Shown piece after piece: positions 14,745 to 17,449 of a DNA stretch of 17,449 nt (its first letter is position 1; each line of letters starts with the position of its first letter). The DNA comes from Hyphomicrobiales bacterium (GTDB lineage: Bacteria; Pseudomonadota; Alphaproteobacteria; Rhizobiales; Devosiaceae), in assembly GCA_026989045.1 (NCBI GenBank), contig JALSJY010000126.1:1-17449 (forward strand), read 5' to 3'. Below the pieces are notes generated by a model that worked only from the letters and a program-made list of their open reading frames with translations, was not told where the DNA came from and did no database searches. Made by a program: the position numbers and the translations under genes.

Positions 14745-14772
14745 TAATTGGTTTTGGTGTTCTGCCCAATTA
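14745..14772 (+). terminator. Inverted repeat after dnaJ, possible terminator
   Basis: TAATTGG (14745-14751) and CCAATTA (14766-14772) form perfect 7-base arms with a 14-base loop, starting 6 bases after the dnaJ stop codon. It is followed by TTTATAC. The stem has only two G-C pairs and the loop is long, so it is a weak terminator candidate at the end of the heat-shock cluster. Confidence 0.35.
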
Positions 14773-14791
14773 TTTATACATGGTAGAAAGT

Positions 14792-14820
14792 TTGCATAGG
14801 CAAAAAACAAACAATAAAAT
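14792..14820 (+). promoter_or_regulatory. Possible housekeeping promoter of priA
   Basis: TTGCAT (14792-14797), a 17-base spacer and TAAAAT (14815-14820) form a plausible sigma-70-type promoter 61 bases before the priA ATG. TTTGC/GCAAA around ATAG overlaps the -35 box and could form a small hairpin. The surrounding AT-rich sequence makes false matches easy. Confidence 0.4.
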
Positions 14821-14881
14821 CAAAAGGAAAACAAAATAAACTCATATCCAAATTGAAATAAGCATACTAATATAGACAATA

Positions 14882-17065
14882 ATGGAAAATTTGGGTGACA
14901 TTGTTGCAGTGCTGGTTGGGGTGGCTATTGATAATCCCTATAGCTATAAAGTGCCGCTTGGCATGCAGGTTGGCATTGGCTCAATTGTTTTAGTGCCGCT
15001 GGGTACTCGCCAAACACTTGGTGTTGTTTGGGGTAGGCCAAAAGATAATAAAGCCCATAATAGACTAAAAGATATTATAAAGACTTTTGATATTGCTCCG
15101 CTTTCAGGTGAGTTAATGCAAACTATTGATTTTGTTGCGCAATATACTTTGGCAACCAAGGGCATGGTTTTGCGCACCTGTTTGCCAGATATAAAAGCCC
15201 TAGAGCCGCCAAAGCCAATCATTGCATATCAATTATCTGGTGAGCCAGTGGAGCGCTCAACAAAAGCTCGACAACAGGTTTTATCTCTTCTAAGCGATGA
15301 TATGCCTTGGACAAAATCTGCGATAATAAAAGAAATAGGCGTTAGCTCATCAGTGGTTGAGGGATTAAAACAGCTAGCTGTGTTAAAAGAAGTGATTCTA
15401 CCTAGCCCTCCTTATGTAAAAATCCCAAATCCAGATTTTGCTCCACTTATATTAAATGACGAGCAGCAATCGGCATTAAATGCTTTACGCAATCAAGAAG
15501 AGGGCTTTGCAGTAACTTTGCTTGATGGCGTAACAGGCGGTGGTAAAACCGAAGTGTTTTTTGAGCGGGTGGCAGATTGCTTAAAGAGTGAAAAACAGGC
15601 GCTTATTCTTTTGCCAGAAATAGCCCTAACAAATATGTTTATAAAACGCTTCACTAAACGCTTTGGTGTTGAGCCTGCTCAATGGCATTCGGGCATGACA
15701 AAGGCACAGCGAGCAAAAACTTGGCGTGCGGTAAGTGATTGTAGCGCAAGAGTGGTGATTGGCGCTCGCTCCAGTATGTTTTTGCCATTTAGTGAGCTTG
15801 GTTTAATAGTAATAGATGAAGAGCATGATGGCGCATATAAGCAATCAGATGGGATAAATTATTCGGCTCGAGATATGGCAATTGTTAGAGCAAAATATGC
15901 CAAAGCTAAAATTATTCTTTCTTCTGCCACCCCATCAATTGAGAGTAAAAGCAACGCCCTAAGCAAAAAATATTATCATGTTGAATTAAAAAACCGTTTT
16001 GCTAACGCCAGCCTGCCAGACATTAGTTTAATAGACATGAGCCAAAATGGACCTCAAAAAGACCATTGGATTGCACCCGCCCTGCTTGATGAAATGAAAA
16101 ATACGCTTGAGCGTAAAGAGCAGATATTATTATTCTTAAATCGGCGTGGTTATGCTCCAATGACAATTTGCCGTCATTGCGGTTATAAATTTCAATGTGA
16201 TAATTGCTCGACTTGGTTGGTCGAACATAGATTTGCAAATATTCTCATGTGTCATCACTGTGGAAAAGCCATCAAAAAACCAAAAATATGCCCCGCATGT
16301 GAAAAGTCAGAATCATTGGCGGCAATCGGACCTGGCATTGAGAGAATCGCTCAAGAGGTAAGTCAGCTTTTTCCAGATGCTAATCAAATTGTGCTTTCTT
16401 CTGATTTAGGCTCGGCCGAACAAATCAAACAAAGCTTAAGTGAAATTGAAAAGGGCATGCATGATATTATTATCGGCACGCAATTGATTGCCAAGGGGCA
16501 TCATTTTGAAAAACTGACGTTGGTTGGAGTGCTTGATGCTGATTTAGGCTTGGCGCATGGTGACCCAAGAGCGGGTGAAAAAACCTTTCAGATATTAACT
16601 CAGGTCAGTGGTCGCTCAGGTCGAGCAGAAAAAAGCGGCAAGGCATTTTTGCAGACTTTTTATCCAAATCACCCAGTAATGCAGGCAATGCAGGCTCAAG
16701 ATGCAGATGCTTTTTATGCCCATGAAATAAAAATTCGCCAAGAGGGAGGCCTCCCGCCGTTTGGTCGGTTAGCCGCTTTAATCATTTCTGCTTCAAATCA
16801 CGATGAAGCAATAAAATATGCCCGCATATTATTATTAGCTGCACCAAAGCCTAGTTTTTTAAAGAATCAGGATGATTTAAAAATTTTTGGCCCTGCAGAT
16901 GCCCCTCTTTCAATGATAAGAGGTCGCTATCGTGTGCGGCTTTTGTTGCAAAGTGAACGTAATTTTGATCTTTCTGCTTATGTGCGTTTTTGGCTAAAAA
17001 CTGCCAAAAAGCCGCTCGGAAATATAAAGGTTCAGGTTGATATTGACCCAATGAGCTTTTATTAG
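14882..17065 (+). CDS. priA: PriA, primosomal replication-restart helicase
   Basis: 3'-5' DNA helicase that recognises stalled forks and D-loops and reloads DnaB. The 727 residues match the family. The N-terminal 3'-DNA-binding region starts at IVAVLVGVAIDNPYSYKVP. The helicase core has Walker A GVTGGGKT (216-223), Walker B DEEH (312-315), SSATPSIES and the late motif GRSGRAEKSGKA. The zinc-binding insertion has all eight cysteines (430, 433, 439, 442, 457, 460, 470, 473). The Walker A carries Gly where Ser is usual in PriA (GSGKT), which still fits GxxxxGKT. The ATG at 14882 has no clear Shine-Dalgarno. It is followed by atpH in the same direction, 127 bases on, a neighbourhood common in alphaproteobacteria. 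Confidence 0.98.
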   Translation: MENLGDIVAVLVGVAIDNPYSYKVPLGMQVGIGSIVLVPLGTRQTLGVVWGRPKDNKAHNRLKDIIKTFDIAPLSGELMQTIDFVAQYTLATKGMVLRTCLPDIKALEPPKPIIAYQLSGEPVERSTKARQQVLSLLSDDMPWTKSAIIKEIGVSSSVVEGLKQLAVLKEVILPSPPYVKIPNPDFAPLILNDEQQSALNALRNQEEGFAVTLLDGVTGGGKTEVFFERVADCLKSEKQALILLPEIALTNMFIKRFTKRFGVEPAQWHSGMTKAQRAKTWRAVSDCSARVVIGARSSMFLPFSELGLIVIDEEHDGAYKQSDGINYSARDMAIVRAKYAKAKIILSSATPSIESKSNALSKKYYHVELKNRFANASLPDISLIDMSQNGPQKDHWIAPALLDEMKNTLERKEQILLFLNRRGYAPMTICRHCGYKFQCDNCSTWLVEHRFANILMCHHCGKAIKKPKICPACEKSESLAAIGPGIERIAQEVSQLFPDANQIVLSSDLGSAEQIKQSLSEIEKGMHDIIIGTQLIAKGHHFEKLTLVGVLDADLGLAHGDPRAGEKTFQILTQVSGRSGRAEKSGKAFLQTFYPNHPVMQAMQAQDADAFYAHEIKIRQEGGLPPFGRLAALIISASNHDEAIKYARILLLAAPKPSFLKNQDDLKIFGPADAPLSMIRGRYRVRLLLQSERNFDLSAYVRFWLKTAKKPLGNIKVQVDIDPMSFY

Positions 17066-17099
17066 TTGTCATTTATCAAAAAAACCTTGCTTTAAGCGC

Positions 17100-17128
17100 T
17101 TGCAGGGTGTGCATTTGGTGTGTTAGAG
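17100..17128 (+). promoter_or_regulatory. Possible promoter of the atp operon
   Basis: TTGCAG (17100-17105), a 17-base spacer and TTAGAG (17123-17128) lie in the 127-base gap before atpH, preceded by the palindrome AAGCGCTT. The -10 box matches the consensus poorly, so this is a tentative call. Confidence 0.3.
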
Positions 17129-17192
17129 AAGCGCGGAATTAAAAACACCTGATATTGATTTATTAGGACTAAATTTAAATAGGAAAGCAATT

Positions 17193-17449
17193 TTGAGCAC
17201 ATCTAATTCATCTCTTGCCCATATTGCCCGCCCCTATGCGATAGCTCTTTATGAGTTAGCACAGGAGAGTAAGGCTATTTCAGCAACTGAGAAGAGTCTT
17301 GATAAGATTGCAATTTTAGCTAATGAAAATGCTGAATTTGCAAATCTCTTGGCTTCACCCTTGGTTTCGGCAGATAAAAAAATCGCCATTATTGAGGATA
17401 TTTTAAAAAAGGCATCTTCTAAGAAAGATAAACCTTCAGATATAATAGC
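17193..17449 (+). CDS. atpH: F0F1 ATP synthase delta subunit, 3' end missing
   Basis: Delta subunit joins the F1 catalytic head to the peripheral stalk of the ATP synthase; peripheral to the inner membrane. The window holds the first 85 codons of a protein usually near 180 residues. The N-terminal domain is recognisable: SLAHIARPYAIALYELAQES, then FANLLASPLVSADKKIAIIEDIL. The start is TTG at 17193, with AGGAA at 17181-17185 and 7 bases of spacing; no ATG lies before the ARPYAIALYELA motif. The gene runs off the end of the window, where atpA, atpG, atpD and atpC would be expected (inference from alphaproteobacterial order). Confidence 0.92.
   Translation, partial: MSTSNSSLAHIARPYAIALYELAQESKAISATEKSLDKIAILANENAEFANLLASPLVSADKKIAIIEDILKKASSKKDKPSDII

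Overview
This window looks like a chromosomal segment of an AT-rich alphaproteobacterium (roughly 40% G+C by eye, not counted). Four things point that way. The order rph-rdgB-hemW runs divergently from hrcA, a layout I associate with Rhizobiales-like genomes. priA lies directly before atpH, the first gene of the alphaproteobacterial F1 operon. dnaK has a textbook alphaproteobacterial RpoH promoter (CTTG-N18-CYTATNTNNG). A DUF1737 protein is present. I cannot name the genus from sequence alone.

Layout. 1-2132 (+): the 3' part of an aldehyde dehydrogenase gene, then a complete iron-dependent alcohol dehydrogenase, probably one operon. 2154-3956 (-): lepA, convergent with it. 3957-4385: a spacer with a degenerate GC-rich dispersed repeat and a short ORF for a 46-residue single-span membrane protein. 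4386-6276 (+): two tandem paralogous alpha/beta hydrolases of unknown substrate. 9093-6319 (-): a tight operon rph > rdgB > hemW > DUF1737. 9094-9485: a divergent intergenic region with four alternating copies of a REP-like palindromic unit. 9486-14738 (+): the heat-shock cluster hrcA, grpE, dnaK, dnaJ. 14882-17065 (+): priA. 17193-end: the start of atpH, cut by the window edge.

How the genes work together. HrcA, GrpE, DnaK and DnaJ form the Hsp70 machine and a heat-shock repressor. The regulatory DNA suggests that dnaK is driven by RpoH, that a GC-rich hairpin sits between dnaK and dnaJ, and that HrcA has no recognisable CIRCE site in this window. The minus-strand operon combines RNA trimming (RNase PH), nucleotide-pool cleaning (RdgB) and haem delivery (HemW), with an uncharacterised small protein at its end. 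LepA (translation), PriA (replication restart) and AtpH (ATP synthase) are housekeeping.

Most of the window is conserved core genome. The less ordinary parts are the REP-like array with compensatory stem changes, the tandem hydrolases with their upstream micro-ORF, the DUF1737 gene in the rph operon, and the joining of hrcA-grpE to dnaK-dnaJ. I saw no phage genes, transposase, CRISPR array, tRNA or rRNA.
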